Origin: Sympetrum striolatum
Lineage: Eukaryota; Arthropoda; Insecta; Odonata; Libellulidae
DNA length: 64,000 nucleotides
Direction: 5' to 3'
Assembly (NCBI GenBank): GCA_947579665.1
Contig: OX388346.1
Span: forward strand, 91,514,615-91,578,614
How positions within the stretch are numbered: position 1 is the stretch's first letter; each line of letters starts with the position of its first letter. Of this stretch, positions 1 through 13,964 are shown in pieces. Under the pieces are notes generated by a model. It made no database searches and was not told the DNA's origin. It saw nothing but the letters and a program-made list of their open reading frames with translations. Both the position numbers and the translations under genes were made by a program.

Positions 1-2071
1 GCAGCATTCTTGTCTGTCAGCGGATTCATCTTTCCTTCTTTCTATTTCCTGCGTTTCCCTGTCATTACGTCCTCCACTTCCATTCTTTCCTTCATCTCCT
101 CAAGGAGGTATCTGTAACATTGCGTTTCAATCTTGCTGCTGAACACACTCATTATGGCCCAATGTTTTTCGTGGAGAAATAAATATAAATGTCACCCTCG
201 ACGAACTTATTAGATAACAACGATGATTTTGAGAAGTTTCCCTAATCTCTCTACGGTAGATGTCAACCGAAAGGTTTCATTTAAAACCTTTTGTCTATAC
301 AGAGTGAAGGAAAGGACGCAAGGAATTGTACGAATTGCAAGAGAGAAAAATGGAGACTCTTAAACTGGTCGAAGAATTCGACTTTTTAAGTTGTAAGATG
401 AAATGAAAGTAGCCAGCGGCTAAACACTGTCAACAAGTAGAATAGGACAAGCGAAGGGGGCCAAGGAATGCAAATCGCTGATAGCAAACAATAAAAGCTT
501 GAAAATCAGGAAAAGGTTCATTAAAACCTATAAATGTAATAATGTTTAGATGGCACGAACGATAGTGGTACTAGAATTACATAAGACATGATAATGAGCA
601 ACAGAGATGTAGTAAAATGAAATGAAAAATATGATGAAAATAAAATATATAGACCTGGTAAATTAATAATTCCTTAATTAAAATAAAAATAACAATAAAA
701 ATGTTAGGAAGCATAATTGGATTACAATAAGGTATGATAGTGTCCTTAAGACAATGCTGAAAGGAATGGTAGAAGGAATCTTAGAGAGAGACTTATATTG
801 GATATAATTATTATTATACTGGATAGTACAGGCAAGATCAATATGGAAGGGTGAGAGTATTAAGCGATTGGATCAGAACAGGATGGCCTTGGAGAGCTCT
901 TAAAAACGAATATTTGGATTATTAATATGATTTAGTCGAATCATTTACATTTACGTTCGTATACCGTGAACCACCTGTCAACGAGTGGCAGTGGGTGCGT
1001 GTACCATAATTCTATATCCCCAATTTGTTACATTTCAGCTTTTGTCCGTGAAAAATTAACCATCAAAACTAATAGTTCTAGAATCTAATTTTCTTATTTT
1101 TCTTGTGACGTATGATCGAAAAATGTAACAGAGGACGCGCAATATCCACTACGTCTTCCGTGAGCATATTATCTCTTAATCTATAGATTAAATTTAATTG
1201 ATGTGACCGCACATCGTTAAACAAATACCTTGTAGACATCATCAAGTCACCTGTTGATGGCTGCAAAGATGAAACCGGTCGCTTAGTACAAGTATGTTTC
1301 ACACTAATTTTAATAAGTTCGTTTAATTCATTTATTGGGTAAATTTATCCTAAAATTAACTTCTAATCTAATGATGACTGTTGCGCGATTCCAGTCCTTT
1401 GTTAAGGAGCATTTAAGAATGCTAATAAAATATGTCGATGCTAATTTTAATGAAACCCACGGTTTTTCGCCAAACATTCTTATTATTCGCGAATGCAAAG
1501 ATTTTTTTAGATTCCATATATTTCGTGCATGGCGATTAAATTTAAATTTCACAACTACATGGTGATTTCTGTACAATTTAATAGATGAAAATTATTATTT
1601 CAAATTTAAATGTTTGATTTGTCACCTTCAGATTAATTATAATTCATCATTGCACTCAAGGTAGGTAAGAAATTAATACTTAAAATTGATCAACTAAAAA
1701 TGATGAAAATCTAATCTTGCGATACCAACTATTAATGTCTACTAATTAACCATTAATTTCTACTTATCTTCATTAACTTGTGATACCTGCAAACAGTTTA
1801 TGAATACGAATATCAAGAATATTGAAATATGAAATTGAGTTACCATCATTGAATTACTTTAGGTAAGATAAGATGGATCGAGATACCAGTCTATCTGAGG
1901 CATCGGTTCATTAAAGAATATATAAATCATTAACTAAATTGATTTATATCCACCAGACGTGGACTGAACAACATTGATACGTAATTCAAAGAGAGTTGCC
2001 AAAATCACGAACTTCCATAATTAGCTATAAGGAATACGTAAAATTTAATGCATGAATATTAATGCACATGT
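1..2071. other. AT-rich intergenic DNA, no gene seen
   Basis: I see no credible gene here. The first 130 bases are pyrimidine-rich on the + strand. Short open frames around 1.08-1.58 kb overlap on both strands and lack any recognisable motif or splice context, so I treat them as chance. No repeat shared with the rest of the window was noticed. Confidence 0.5.
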
Positions 2072-2104
2072 AATTTACAGTGCATTATTAATGCACTGTA
2101 AATT
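2072..2104. repeat. Perfect 15-bp hairpin
   Basis: Two perfectly complementary 15-bp arms (2072-2086 and 2090-2104) are separated by a 3-base loop. The arm begins AATTTACAGTGCATT. The spacer is too short for a transposon, so this is either a chance palindrome, a cruciform-prone site or an end hairpin of an old repeat. No second copy was noticed. Confidence 0.6.
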
Positions 2105-2919
2105 AAAAAATCTTACGCGTATATGTATGAGAAAAGTCTTATTTTAATTGATTTCACAATACCTTCTCTTTTTGTACTATTGGTATATTTAATTCTTGCT
2201 TCAGAAAATGCGAGTAACTCTGCATCACAACGGTGAGATTAAGAGATGGTATCATACTGGCGAACGGTGGAAGTGGAATGTATATTTTACAATTAAAAAA
2301 AAATAATTTTTCATTTGCTACTTCGTAATCCGGATCAGAATTCGCCTTCAAGAAACACCCGGTGAACAACTTGTGGTTCAAGATCCGTTAATCTGTTAAC
2401 TATCCAATCCGCGATGAAGATCTACCATTTATCTAACAAACACCGAACGCTGGACTAAAATGAATACACAGCCCTCATTAACATCTCGACATTATGGAAA
2501 TTACACGGATGGCAGAAGATAAGAATCCTTCTATATAATAATGACGCCTCCGTGGACAGTTTAAACTTTACGACTAAGCGTGAATAAAATATATCGCAAA
2601 AGAGATGCGTAATTGGCGAAAATGGTTTTAGTAAGCGGCCCCCGATTATTTTTTCCAATTGATTTTACGCTCGTGGTCAGAGGGGGGAAAGAGAATGCCT
2701 GCCCGGGCACTTCTTAGAGTTTAATTACCATGTTTGTATTGTCTTCCCCCTCTCGCCTTATCTTACCTGTGCATCTCTTCGAAAAGGTAAAATTTCCGTC
2801 CGATATTTCATAGTTCCACAATCTGCTTTAAAACAGCCATTCTAATCATTGCCTCAACGCCAACCTCGTCTCATCTGTCAAGATCAGTGACCTCGCTCTT
2901 GATATTTTTTCTACCTTAG
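2105..2919. other. Unassigned DNA outside the left inverted-repeat arm
   Basis: No gene is recognised. This stretch lies between the hairpin at 2.1 kb and the left minisatellite. I could not match it to the DNA beyond the right minisatellite (28 kb onward), so I place the outer limit of the inverted repeat inside or at the minisatellites. Confidence 0.4.
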
Positions 2920-4200
<1,281 letters not shown>

Positions 4201-4264
4201 CTAACCTTCCTCTATAACGCCCCACACGCACTCCATTCCGCCCCTCTCCCAATCAATTGCTTCC

Positions 4265-5110
4265 TTCTCTTCATCTACCATAACCATCTCCCATCATTCA
4301 TTCTTTCTTCTTAATTAGATATTAGGAAAAATATGAGCAATTAAAGGTAAAGGTACAGAATGTTTAAGTTAAACCCATGAAGTAATATATCCCGGTCTTA
4401 CACATCATAACAGATGTATACATTCGGCAACTGTTAGTTTGTCTAAGGGTGAAAAGTTTTTTTATATCTACATTATATAAATTTCAAGTTATGATCAATT
4501 GCTTCGTTCTTTTCTTCTACCATAACCAATTCCCTGCTACTATCTTCATTCTTTCTTACAAATTAGACAGTAGGAAAAGTATGGGTAATTCTATGTAAAG
4601 TTACAGAATATATAAATTAAACATATCCCTGCCTTACACATCATAACAAATCTATACATTCTGCAATAGTTATTTTGGCTAAGGGTGCAAAGTTATTTCT
4701 ATCCATATTATATGCAAATCAAGTCATCAAAAAGTATACAAATTTCACCCTTACAAATTTTTATACTATACGTAATTGAAAATTTATTTTGGCTCGGAAG
4801 AAGAAAATGTATTTCACTTCTTATTCATCTTCAAAATTAGACATTAGGAAAAATATTGGTAATTCGATGTAAAGGTACAGAATGTATAAATTACACAAAG
4901 CCCCGCCTAACACATCGTAACAAATCTATTCATTCTGCAATGATATGTTTGGCTAAGGGCACAATTTTTTCTATCCATGTGATATACATTTCAATTCATG
5001 GAACACTATACAAATTCCGGCCTTAAAAATTTTTATACAATACATAATTGAAAGTATATTTTGGCTCGGAAGAAGAAAATGTATTTCACTTCTTATTCAT
5101 CTTCCAGGGT
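4265..5110. repeat. Three degenerate tandem copies of a 240-290 bp unit
   Basis: A unit containing TTAGACATTAGGAAAAATAT, then a stretch like AAAGGTACAGAATGTATAAA, then CACATCATAACAAATCTATA, then TTTGGCTAAGGG, occurs three times in a row (starting near 4300, 4550 and 4835). Copies 2 and 3 also share the block GGCTCGGAAGAAGAAAATGT. The right arm (26.75-27.33 kb) has only two copies, as expected if one unit was lost there or gained here by recombination between neighbouring units. Confidence 0.8.
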
Positions 5111-5309
5111 AGAGTGATGCTTCAGAGGCTAGGGAAGGAACTCATGTCTTTCCCGGAGGCGCTGTGAAACTTCTTCTCCATTCTTTCGCATGGCCGTGAA
5201 AGGCCTTTTCCTACTTTTCGAAGGGCACCATGAAGTCCTATATATGAAAGGAAAATTGAGGAAATGAATCTTATAACGTAGGATCATATCTAATTATTTT
5301 TAATAATTG

Positions 5310-6706
5310 GGAAATATAATAATAATAATAGTAATAATAATAAATTTATTTTGCTCTGGGATTATGAGTCCCATAAGAGCAGAAAAAATAAAAATTCTAT
5401 CTTCTCACATAAAAATAAATAATACAAATTATAAACAATAGGTCGAATACAAAAGATAGACAGCTTACAAAAAATAATACAAAAAAGAATAAAGAGAAAA
5501 AAATATGCCAATATTATGGTAATAAGAGTAATTCTGTAGAAACAAAAAGGTAATCATACAGTTTTTCTTTAAATGATTGTGCAGAGGTGGAATTTTTAAT
5601 GTGTAAAGTCAGGTTGTTCCAGAAATTAGATGAAGAAATTAAAAAGTATTTTAGGTTGGTGTTAGTCCGAGGGATTGGGCATAGAAGATAGTTAGTGCCG
5701 GAGCAAATAATTTTACAGGAAACAGAATATTTGCAGGTAAACATGTCATAGATATACTGTGGTTGAAGTTCATGAAAACCTGTAAACAAAAATGAGCCAG
5801 GCATGTATTTTCTCCTGATATCTGGTCTTAACCACTTCAACTGACGGCGGTAATTGGAGATATGAACATCTTTCCGAAGGTCAAAGATGAATCGGATGCA
5901 GTTGTTAAGAAGACAAAGTAATTTAAGGTCTAGCTCGATGGTTACATCATCGTACACTAGGGAACAGTAGTCAAATGCCGGAAGAACGAGAGTGGAGATT
6001 AGCATTTTACGGGTTGCTTGAGGTAGATTGTTCTTGTTTAGTTTTAGCTGATATAATATTTTATTAACCTTATTTGAAATCTCGGAGACTAACGGATTCC
6101 ATGAAAGCGTGTTTCTGAGGGTGATGCCAAGATTACGGACCGAATTCTTAAAGGGGAAAACCGAACCATCTACATTAATGTAATGATTCGGTGAATCGGG
6201 ATGATATTAAATTCAATTTTACTGATGGACCTTGAGTTACCAAAGATAATAGTTTGCGTCTTTGCGGGATTTAGCAACAGGTTATTATTTCTAGCCCAGG
6301 AACATAAAAGATTGGATATCTAAGGTGATGGTGGCTATTGCGTCAAGCAAGTCATCAAGAGTCGAATGAAGATAAATTTGTAAGTCGTCCGCATAGAGCA
6401 TATATTTACAGTGCTTAAAACTGTCAGAAATATTGAGTATATATATTGAAAACTAAAGAGGCCCCAAAACTGATCCCTGCGGCACACCGCTAGAAGTAGG
6501 TAGCCATGATGACAAGTCATTACTAGTTCCCATGACTACCTGACTTCTACCGTCTAAGTATGACCAGAACCAATTTAAAACAGTGGTAGAAAAATTTATT
6601 TCTTCCAGTTTATATAATAACATTAAGTTAACGCGGTCAAAGGCCTTGCTGAAGTCAAACAGTACCACAACCGTGAATAGCTTGTTGTCAGTAGCTATTG
6701 TGTATG
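5310..6706 (-). pseudogene. 5'-truncated non-LTR retrotransposon (RT fragment)
   Basis: On the minus strand, broken frames give the classic reverse-transcriptase order. A DFSKAFDRV block lies at about 6640-6668 and a GVPQGSVLGPL block near 6453-6490. The YADD catalytic box is at 6384-6395 in another frame. A C-terminal RT/thumb region covers 5514-6005 and includes a DYCSLVYDD stretch. At least one frameshift and one stop separate these blocks, and the endonuclease is missing. The 3' end (low coordinates) finishes in a TTATTATTA-type tail at 5318-5350, typical of CR1/Jockey-like elements with simple-repeat tails. The copy interrupts the left arm: the right arm runs straight through the equivalent point at about 26520-26560. 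It therefore inserted after the arms were formed. Confidence 0.88.
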
Positions 6707-7859
6707 CATAGTTCCAAGAAAAATAATATTATCGATAGCTAGACTGTATTATTATATACACAAAAGTAGATTGAAAATTAAGATTATCATTTCTCCCTTC
6801 TATAATTTATGTTTTAAATTTGGCTTCGTGAATAAAGTCTCATATGTGTAACAATTTGATTCTCAAATTTAAAAAATGTTGCCATATTCAACGTAAAGGC
6901 AACAATGCACAGAAATACTGTAAGAACAACCAAATAAAAAATACGGTAATATAACAACTAAAAAGTACCATTCAAGTCTGTGGAAAATACATGTCAACGT
7001 ATCGGATTTATTTATGTTTGTGGTAAATAGATTGAAATTTATCTCTTGACGGTTGCAATCGCTAATTAAAGTAATAATTTGAGTAGTACAAATCCTTTCG
7101 AAAGCAAATAAACGAGTCAAACTTCTAGTAAGTTACCTCGATTTTGCATCTTTAGTAGCCAAAATACTGACGGCTGTAATTTTGCGATTTTTTAGATGCT
7201 TGCGTCTTCTTTTCATTAAATGGAAAATTTCCTTGCAACAGATTTAGTAGATAGCACAGAATTAACCCTTACTTAGTTGTAACAAAAAGAATTTATTATC
7301 AGAAAGCAGAAGGCATATGAGACAGCTATCAATGTATTAGTATAAAATTGTTATTTCCTAGGTTGGAAATAACAATATGTACTTTGCAGTTTATAAACTG
7401 TGTATTTACTAACAATCGACCATCAGATCGATTATTTTTTAAATAGAAGGTAGTGAAAAGATTATAAATAAATTTTATTTCTTTTCTATGGGGTTCTACC
7501 AAGTTAGCGTAAATCAAATCCATTAAATTTCAATTTCATAGACGTAATTCGCCAATGTTGAAACATGATTTGATGTAAGAAACACAAAACATTTTATATC
7601 CTTGAGGTGAACTACTGTGTTTCGGAGTTATTAAAAGTTCTCATTACCAAAATTTTGAACTCCGAAGTCTCCATGAGCATCTTCAGTGGTGGTTTTTCTC
7701 CGTGCCAGTAGGTTTTGATTGAGTTGTCACATTAGGCCTGTACAACATAGATGTGAATGGAATACAGCTCTCCTCAAACCTTAAGAAAAGAATTGTAAGT
7801 GAAAATTAATAATGCATCGAATAAAAAAATTAATTAAAGTTTTTTTAGCTTAATAGTTG

Positions 7860-7960
7860 TATTCAAACTATTAGAATTCTAAAGACTAAACCTCAGTGCC
7901 ACGTCCTGGAAAGTGGGAAACCTGGGTTCGGGTCTTGGACAGTTCAATATTTTTCACTTC
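7860..7960 (+). repeat. tRNA B-box-like segment inside the inverted-repeat family
   Basis: The stretch around 7925 reads CTGGGTTCGGGTC, close to a tRNA B-box (GGTTCGANTCC). It has an inverted partner at about 23990-24085 in the right arm, where the motif on the other strand is GGTTCGAGTC. No convincing A-box or cloverleaf was found, so this may be a SINE head fossil or chance. Confidence 0.35.
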
Positions 7961-8095
7961 CCGTACAACGTTTTCGTTAATTTGCATGCTTTCCTGTGCT
8001 AAGTCAAACTTCATTTCCATCATTTTTTAATAATAATTAAGTATCTTATTTCACGGCCATGAGCATCATTGCGATAAAATTATTGATTAGCTCGT

Positions 8096-8143
8096 TTGAG
8101 GTATCTATAGCTCCTTAGGAAACGAGCTATAGATACCTAAAAG
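8096..8143. repeat. Nested palindrome at the right-arm insertion point
   Basis: AGGTATCTATAGCT is followed by a 12-base spacer and then its complement AGCTATAGATACCT. A 9-base pair AGCTCGTTT/AAACGAGCT is interleaved with it. In the right arm the same place is split by the extra 4.4 kb block (19440-23865). The left palindrome could be a rearranged empty site or an excision scar. Confidence 0.55.
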
Positions 8144-8985
8144 AACCTCCGGCTCTACTTAATGACTTTACTCACAGGATAAAGGGCTAAGAAATTTATT
8201 AGAGCAGCAAGATTTGACAAGTTAATTAGTTCAGGTTGCATAATGAGAATTCTTCATCGAAATTCAAATTTCACTAACGATGATCTTTACCACGGTAATT
8301 AATTTTTAATTGATTTCACAATGAAATATCTTGCCTATGTAAGTACTGTCAATCAAGTTAAGTTTATCAATACTAAACATTCTAGAATACAAATGTATTT
8401 GCAGTGTGAATTCTGATATCAGAGAGCCAAGTGATACCACTCTTTGCTTACCCACGAGGTTAAATTTCATATTCACATATTTTTAGATTCAAATCAATGT
8501 ACCATATCATTGTACTTACAGTAGAATCTTGCAATTTGCTATTGTAACTTGATCGAAGGATTCATAATTCCTGTGAACTGCATCACGAAATCAATCAATC
8601 ATCAGAAGTATCTCCTAGGGAATTTCCCAATCACAGATTTAGAACAACACACTTTTCGACACTTACGATATTGCTGTGAGTCGAGTCGAGGCCTTCAACT
8701 GTCTACAAAGGTTCTTTTTGTGTTTCCCATACGTATACTCTAACGAAGCACATGAAACATACAGAAATCTAGGGAAAAAGGACGTCTTTCAAACTAACCA
8801 ACTTCACAAAGAGGAGCAAATTTGAGGCAGTTTGAACCTTCTTTCGATTGTAGATTAGTCCATGTCCCAATGCATAGGAATTTGAAGTTACGTGAGTCAG
8901 ACGTGGAAAGAAAGAACATTGAGTTCTGATCGTTTTGGAATTTTCCGAAGGCAACTTAAAGTGTCGTCATTTCAAACAAACAAAG

Positions 8986-10430
8986 TTGGGTAAATGTGTA
9001 ATAATTACAAGAAGTGAGGACGTACCTTAGATCAGAGAGTATAATAAACACAAAAATTGCAATAATTCGTGATGATGCGGTCCTTTCTCCTTCCGGCGAC
9101 TCAGAACAACGGAAAGGTTTATGGTGGTCATCTTCACGTGTTTGCCATGCGATAGCACCACTGTAAAGCCTCACAAACCCCTCTGGTCGTTATTCCCGCA
9201 CTGTCTATTGTGCTCGTTCTTCCCCTACTAAGCTTTGGACATCTTACGCAATACCTCTGTCGGGTAAAACAGCAATAACTGAAAGATCAGAGTATTTTTG
9301 TAACAAAAATATCCACTTCATTTATAATAATACAAAAAACAAAATTAACATCAAAAGAAATAAAACTGGCACTTCAAATGAAGTTTTCAGTTTCTGAGAG
9401 CTGCGTCACACGAGAGTTCCAACTAGTCCGCTGCACACTCGGAGGGAGAAAAGAGCAACACACCCTGCCGCGTCGACTATCATTAAAAGAGAGTTTTTCA
9501 CTTCTTATAGAAATGCGCCATCAGTGGCAGCAGCTTAATTGCGCCCCCAGTGGCAGTTTTGAAAACAGAAACAAATGTATGTGAATACGCGACAACCTCA
9601 AAGAGAAGAAAATTCTCAAAAGAATTCCAGAAAGACATATGTTACCCATTTACTCATGCCCATCAGGAAAAAATATTAAATATATTTTGATTCATTATTG
9701 TAGACACACAAATATAATGTCGGATCATATCTCTCACATTAAAAATCATTACCAGAAAAACGTAACACTAAATTCACAATCGACCTAGTGCCAACAGAAC
9801 ACGCTACAGAACAACCAATACATGTCTAGAGAATGCCTAGATAAAGAGAACCAATGGATCGTACCAGAAGGTAATTGACCATAGAATAATAATTTTAAAA
9901 TGTACGTTTAACATTTTTAACTTGGATCACGAAATACGAATACAATTCCTGAAATAAAAATTTTTGGTTAAAAAGAGAGACAGTTTAAGTATAAAAACAT
10001 TCATATGTATTGTGAATCAACCAGAAATATTAAATTAAAAAACTTATTTGAAAGCCTCATCAAAAGCAGAGGTAAGGCAATACTTACACATTGATTACCG
10101 TTATGGTCAATTTATAAACAGAAAAATACAGGCAAATGATGATGAATGTCAAAGGAAGTGCTTGTTTTAATGTTGAAGGCAATCATAATATGCATACTAC
10201 CAATATCTACTTATCTCAGAGAATTAGCTATCCTTAGACCAAACTTTGTTTCATCGGTTTTGCATTTTCTATATCTGTGTTTAAACACAGCAAAGCAATA
10301 ACGCCAGGTAGAATTTCTGTTAATTTACTCTCCGCTACGTAACAATTGATAAACATTTTCTCTAAGACAAAAACGAATTCCTTGCTTAAACAACGCATTT
10401 ATCAGCTCGGAATCATTTCTTAGTATTGAA
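8986..10430. other. Spacer DNA between arms, no gene seen
   Basis: No gene is recognised. A somewhat GC-rich patch at 9360-9590 contains short open frames without motifs. A TGGCAG-containing phrase (CATCAGTGGCAGCAG and CCCAGTGGCAG) occurs twice within 30 bases. The remainder is AT-rich. Confidence 0.4.
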
Positions 10431-10439
10431 TGTCATGCA

Positions 10440-10800
10440 GGGGGAAAACATTTAGGAACACTTTCAAAGACAACTCTGAAAGTTATAGAGGCTCTAACAA
10501 CGAATATTTCGCAGTGACATCAATTGATGCCCGCAACTCATTGCATGAGGGTTTTCCTTAAAACAGAAATCTGCATCAGTAAAAGACAAATAAATCTAAT
10601 AATTTCGTTTGTCCTAAGTTAAAAATCCTGCATACTCAACTGGATTACCTTTTCAACAGAAATATTCTCCATCGCGATATATCAGCGATAAATCACTTAA
10701 ATAAATGCAGACTTTATATCGAAATACATTACGGGCACACATTTTTCTTAACTTAGAAGGTTAACTAAAAGCAAAATTTAAATTCAAACCGTTTTCAGGT
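10440..10800 (+). repeat. Degenerate repeat unit, copy 1 of at least 3
   Basis: Blocks such as CAACGAATATTTCGCAGTGACAT (10499-10521), ACAGAAATCTGCATCAGTA (about 10564) and AAATCCTGCA followed by ATATCAGCGATAAATCACTT recur in the same order at 15.04-15.80 kb. They recur again in part at 15.87-16.06 kb, and inverted at 22.02-22.20 kb. This is a diverged dispersed or tandem unit of the spacer; no protein is encoded. Confidence 0.6.
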
Positions 10801-11037
10801 CATATTCCTCCCCGACCCTCTCTCACAAAGTCTTGCCTGGATCTGCGAAAATTGTCGCGTAAACGTAGAATACATGTGGTTTATACTAGCCTGAAAAGTG
10901 GGAGACCTCGGTTCGAGTCCCAGCCATTACATGTAACTATTTATACAACCTTGGGTTAAGACCTTTTTAAGACCAAGTTTACTTCCTATCTTTAGTACTT
11001 GGAAAGCTTTACGATATGCTTGTGGAGGAAAGTGAAG

Positions 11038-11182
11038 TTCGATACAGATTCAGGGTTAACTTTGTGGTACTTATTAACTTGTAAAAAATCCGTGGTGGAC
11101 AAACTTTTACTAGACCATTATTTATTATCAGAATAAAACTACCCAGGTCTAGTAAAAGTTTGTTCACCATGGATTTTTTTTG
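11038..11182. repeat. Hairpin repeat (MITE-like), copy A
   Basis: Inverted arms of about 34 bp (11083-11116 and 11146-11180), each containing TTTTACTAGACC or its complement, flank a 29-base centre. The same hairpin occurs at 63270-63364 in the opposite orientation. Similarity continues about 43 bases beyond one arm (11040-11082 with 63365-63407), so the hairpin is part of a larger mobile unit and not the whole of it. Confidence 0.75.
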
Positions 11183-11189
11183 CAAGTAT

Positions 11190-13960
11190 AGTTTTTCTGA
11201 TTGTCAGAAAAATAAAGAAAAAATCATTAATGAGATCTTCAAAATTGTGCTAACGACCTGAAGTTTCACATAAAGGATAAACCGTCACAACTCACCTATA
11301 CGCTTAAATTATAATGACTACGACTTTCTAATAGCCTCACAGTACCTCGATATTAGGTCTTAGTGAATTCCCCTGTCAAAAATGACGGCATTAAAATTCA
11401 TTATTTTTTACCAAAATTTAAATGATCACGAAACGATATTGCATTTTTCTTTCCAAATGTTCAATTTTAAGGAATTTAAACTTTGACAGTAAATAAATGA
11501 AAAATGAATTTAACAATCGCTTATGAATTTGTTAATTACCAAAAATTACGCAAATATCTCGTAATTTTTGTCTGAATTCTCTAAATTTTCGACTTGACTA
11601 TTCTACGACCGCGATAAGAATCCTTGTTCAATTTCTATTTTGTTGGTATTCAATTCGTTTTCGTATGACAAGAATTATATATTTAATTCCGGAAAAGAAA
11701 AATTGCATGCAATCTATCAAAATGAACTTGCATTTCCTAAGAGAAATGTATGAAAGGTGATTTAATTTGTCCAGAGTTGACCCAAGAATAAATTGTTCTG
11801 AAAAATATTAATTCGTAATGCTCCATTGAATCTTTTAAGACTCCAAAAAGTTATAATCCTATCATATCGGGAATTGCATTAAATTAGTGTTCAAAAATTT
11901 CTCAAATGCATTTCTTACAGAATTTGCTAGCATCGGATACATTAATACATAGCCATCTATGATTATCATTTAAGGTTTAATAAGGAAAAATAATTTTATA
12001 ATCCATAAGCTTCATTTTAATTATGTGAATTGCAGCTCAAGATTTTGAATAAAGGAGAATGTCTGTAAGGTATTCAGCCCAAAGGCCGGTTGGTACCTCA
12101 TACCCTCTGGCATAAGCTAGTAAGAGCTTACAGATAGAAATGTGGTTCACTAGGCAGGATGAGGAGTGAGGTAGTTTGCTTTGCTCACTGAGCTTGAATG
12201 CTATAAGCGGAACATGTCCACGAATGTGGAGCGCAATGACTCTATGAGCAACACTTGTCTTGGCATTTCGTAAGGGTAAGAGACCTTGATCAGTGCAATT
12301 ATTCACTCATACCTCAGTAGCTTTCATTTCATCACAGCCATGATCTAGACTGGGACAAAAGAAAATGAGGGATACATTTTTTTCTACCCTGTTTCACATG
12401 ACGAATATATAAAAATATATCATTCATCAGAGTATGATAGCAGGAACAAAGGAGAATAATTGAAGTAAAAATAGAAGGAAAGCGAGGAAGGGCAATAAGA
12501 AGAATGGAATTTTTGATTACGTAAAAAATTGCCAAAGTTACACGCAAATGAAAGAAGATGACCAGGACCAACTACTATGAGAAGTTTGCAATTGACTCAA
12601 GCCAGAAGTTGTAAATAAACTCTTGTTGCAAAAATTGATTCCTTAGTAAAATGTATTTGCATACAAACTACAGGAAAACTATAATCTAATAAATTAATAG
12701 TGATTTGCTAAGGATAATTGAGACAAACGGATAAAGGGAATCATGAAATCAGAACAGAGAAACAAAGAATGGACTAGATTATCCTACAACACCGTAAGTT
12801 TGCAAGTAAAACTTCATAATCCTTTAAACCATAACGGAAAATATTGAAAAGAATAGTTATTGAACCGAAATATTATATGAATTTTCTAGAAAGACTGAAA
12901 TAATATTCATGTTTTGTTCTAAAATATAATTTTTTTATTATTATTTCTCTAAATACTTACAATTTTTACAGGAAATATTAAGGTCAACGAATGCCATTAT
13001 CGGCAAATTATAAATTGAAAAATGTATGAAATGTGCTGATGAAAATCAAAGGAATTGGTTAATTTAATACTGAAGCCTATAATGGTGTGCTCACTACCTA
13101 AGTTAATGCACTTACTTAAAGAAATCAGCTGTCTTGTGATCTAGGACTTGACCTTCTCTTACGGCTAGTTTCACTTTCTACATCGGCGAGGGAAATCAGC
13201 AGAGAACAAATGAAGAGAAAATATCCCAGTTATTTTCCATCTGTAAATAAATATTTGCCTTAATTAAGTTTCATTACGAATTGTCAGAACACAGTAATTA
13301 CTATTATTAATAAAAATTGATAATTATGAAGCAAAGACTTATTCAATTTACAATACAACATTATAATCATTATAGGAGTAAAACTTGCCTGAAATCGGCT
13401 CAGACGATTAATATCCATGATTAAATTAAATTTTTTGAAAGTGACGTAATTATTTTGCTACAAAAAATAACAAAATCTACGTATGCAATATAATTAGAAT
13501 GACAAATCAAAAAATAATGAAGATTTTATTACAAATACGGTATGAATATAGAATACAGTAGAGTATACAAAATACAGAATATTAATATTAACAATTATCG
13601 TTACCTGACACATTAAACTTTTTTATTCTTAAAAATTATAACAAATGGTCATAATATGGTTTGCTAAAATATAATACAGATTATACTATCTAGTTGAATA
13701 TATTCAGATTCAATTTAGTTAATAATTACTTATATCAATGGCATCCCTGCTGATTATTTTTAAATCCCGCAATCCCTTATGGTTACCATTGCCATGATAT
13801 CATATCGGAAGACACGTAAGAAAAGTATTTAAAAAGGCTAGTACAAAACTCGTTACTAAGTAGTTATCTAAACTTACAGAATAGTTAATAGTGACCGATT
13901 TAAAACATATAACGGATTCTTAATTCCTAACCATTGTATCCAAAAAGACACACGATCGAA
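11190..13960. other. AT-rich spacer, no gene seen
   Basis: I found no gene, RNA gene or clear repeat. Short minus-strand open frames at 12.04-12.57 kb have no motif, no splice context and no counterpart elsewhere in the window. Confidence 0.4.
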
Positions 13961-13964
13961 TTAC

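Noticed and set aside
8549..8743. Conserved protein shared by 8.55-8.74 kb and 18.85-19.0 kb
   Set aside because: The peptide similarity simply follows the DNA-level inverted repeat. The frames start and stop differently in the two copies, so no gene is supported.
12037..12571. Two minus-strand frames of 79-89 codons
   Set aside because: No motif, poor composition, no splice or promoter context.
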